Shown here piece after piece: positions 5,544 to 6,239 of a DNA stretch of 6,239 nucleotides. Each line of letters begins with the position of its first letter. Positions within the stretch are counted from its first letter, which is position 1. The notes under the pieces are model-generated. The model searched no databases. It had not been told where the DNA came from and saw nothing but the letters and a program-made list of their open reading frames with translations. The position numbers and the translations under genes were made by a program. The DNA comes from an uncultured Streptococcus sp. Its GTDB lineage: Bacteria; Bacillota; Bacilli; Lactobacillales; Streptococcaceae. The DNA lies in the NCBI GenBank assembly GCA_902461025.1, contig CABPWC010000088.1:1-6239 (forward strand), read 5' to 3'.

Positions 5544-6239
5544 TGAATAAGTTAATTGCCTATATCGAGAAAGGAAAACCTTTCTTTGAAAAACTATCTC
5601 GTAATATCTATCTTCGTGCTATTCGTGATGGATTTATCGCAGGAATGCCAGTCATTCTATTCTCAAGTATTTTTATCTTGATTGCCTTTGTGCCTAATTC
5701 ATGGGGATTCCAGTGGTCAGATGATGTAGTGGCACTATTGATGAAACCTTATAGCTATTCAATGGGTATTCTCGCACTTTTGGTTGCTGGTACAACTGCT
5801 AAATCTTTAACAGACTCTGTTAACCGTAGCATGGAAAAAACTAACCAAATCAACTATATGTCAACTCTATTAGCTGCTATTGTTGGGTTATTGATGTTGG
5901 CAGCTGACCCAATTGAAGGAGGCTTTGCAACAGGTTTCCTCGGAACAAAAGGTTTGCTTTCAGCTTTTCTAGCAGCCTTTGTGACTGTAGCAATCTATAA
6001 GGTTTGTGTGAAGAATAATGTTACTATTCGAATGCCTGACGAAGTTCCACCAAATATCTCACAGGTCTTTAAAGATGTTATTCCATTTACGCTTTCTGTC
6101 GTTTCCCTTTACGGTCTTGACTTACTTGCTCGTCATTTTGTTGGTGCAAGTGTAGCAGAATCAATCGGTAAATTCTTTGCGCCTCTATTCTCAGCAGCAG
6201 ACGGTTATGTTGGTATTACGATTATTTTCGGTGCCTTTG
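5543..6239 (+). CDS. lacE: Lactose-specific PTS enzyme IICB, N-terminal part (cut by window edge)
   Basis: This frame starts at the ATG sharing its first base with the lacF stop (TAATG) and stays open for 232 codons to the right edge. It begins MNKLIAYIEKGKPFFEKLSR and shows several hydrophobic segments, about 31-50, 73-88, 106-122, 136-153, 180-195 and one beginning near 222, as expected for the membrane EIIC domain. MPDEVPPNISQVF (164-176) is a hallmark of lac/cel-type EIIC proteins. The family is usually about 565-570 residues, so the rest of EIIC and the EIIB domain with its phosphorylated Cys lie beyond the window. It transports lactose and phosphorylates it on entry. The ribosome site AGAGGAG (5529-5535) lies inside lacF, and the stop/start overlap points to translational coupling. 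Cellobiose EIIC is the nearest alternative. Confidence 0.95.
   Translation, partial: MNKLIAYIEKGKPFFEKLSRNIYLRAIRDGFIAGMPVILFSSIFILIAFVPNSWGFQWSDDVVALLMKPYSYSMGILALLVAGTTAKSLTDSVNRSMEKTNQINYMSTLLAAIVGLLMLAADPIEGGFATGFLGTKGLLSAFLAAFVTVAIYKVCVKNNVTIRMPDEVPPNISQVFKDVIPFTLSVVSLYGLDLLARHFVGASVAESIGKFFAPLFSAADGYVGITIIFGAF

Noticed and set aside
1..6239. CRISPR array, insertion sequence, tRNA/rRNA genes or phage attachment sites
   Set aside because: No regularly spaced repeats, transposase-like products, long terminal inverted repeats or tRNA-like folds were seen; the window is accounted for by lac genes and their control regions.

Overview
The window is low-GC Firmicute DNA with short intergenic gaps and strong Shine-Dalgarno sites. 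It carries most of a tagatose-6-phosphate-type lactose/galactose locus from a Streptococcus. The gene order lacA-lacB-lacC-lacD, then lacT-lacF-lacE, with a BglG-type antiterminator gene ahead of the PTS genes, fits the mitis/pneumoniae group best. The species assignment is an inference, because no marker gene is present. All genes are on the + strand. The largest gaps are 971-1231 and 4125-4354; both are regulatory and no gene-free stretch exceeds 300 bases.

Layout. Positions 1-60 hold a bidirectional intrinsic terminator for genes outside the window. Positions 77-970 encode a LacX-like aldose 1-epimerase with a GTG start. Positions 971-1231 hold a sigma-A promoter bracketed by two inverted copies of a 13-base operator-like sequence, followed by a leader of about 200 nt with a long hairpin. 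Positions 1232-4124 hold lacA, lacB, lacC and lacD, tightly packed (gaps of 29, 10 and 1 nt). Positions 4125-4354 hold a second control region: a cre-like palindrome fused to the -35 box of an extended -10 promoter, a RAT antiterminator hairpin, and an overlapping strong terminator. Positions 4355-6239 hold lacT, lacF and the first 232 codons of lacE, which runs off the right edge. The phospho-beta-galactosidase gene lacG is expected next, and the repressor gene lacR must lie outside.

How the parts work together. LacF (EIIA) and LacE (EIICB) import and phosphorylate lactose. LacG, not in view, would release galactose-6-phosphate. LacA/LacB isomerise this to tagatose-6-phosphate, LacC phosphorylates it to tagatose-1,6-bisphosphate, and LacD splits that into dihydroxyacetone phosphate and glyceraldehyde-3-phosphate. 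The LacX-like protein may interconvert sugar anomers. The DNA shows two control units. The catabolic genes sit behind a promoter with paired operators, presumably for LacR. The uptake genes sit behind a promoter with carbon catabolite control and a LacT-dependent antitermination switch.

No wholly new system is visible. The most interesting material is the density and geometry of the control signals in the two intergenic regions.
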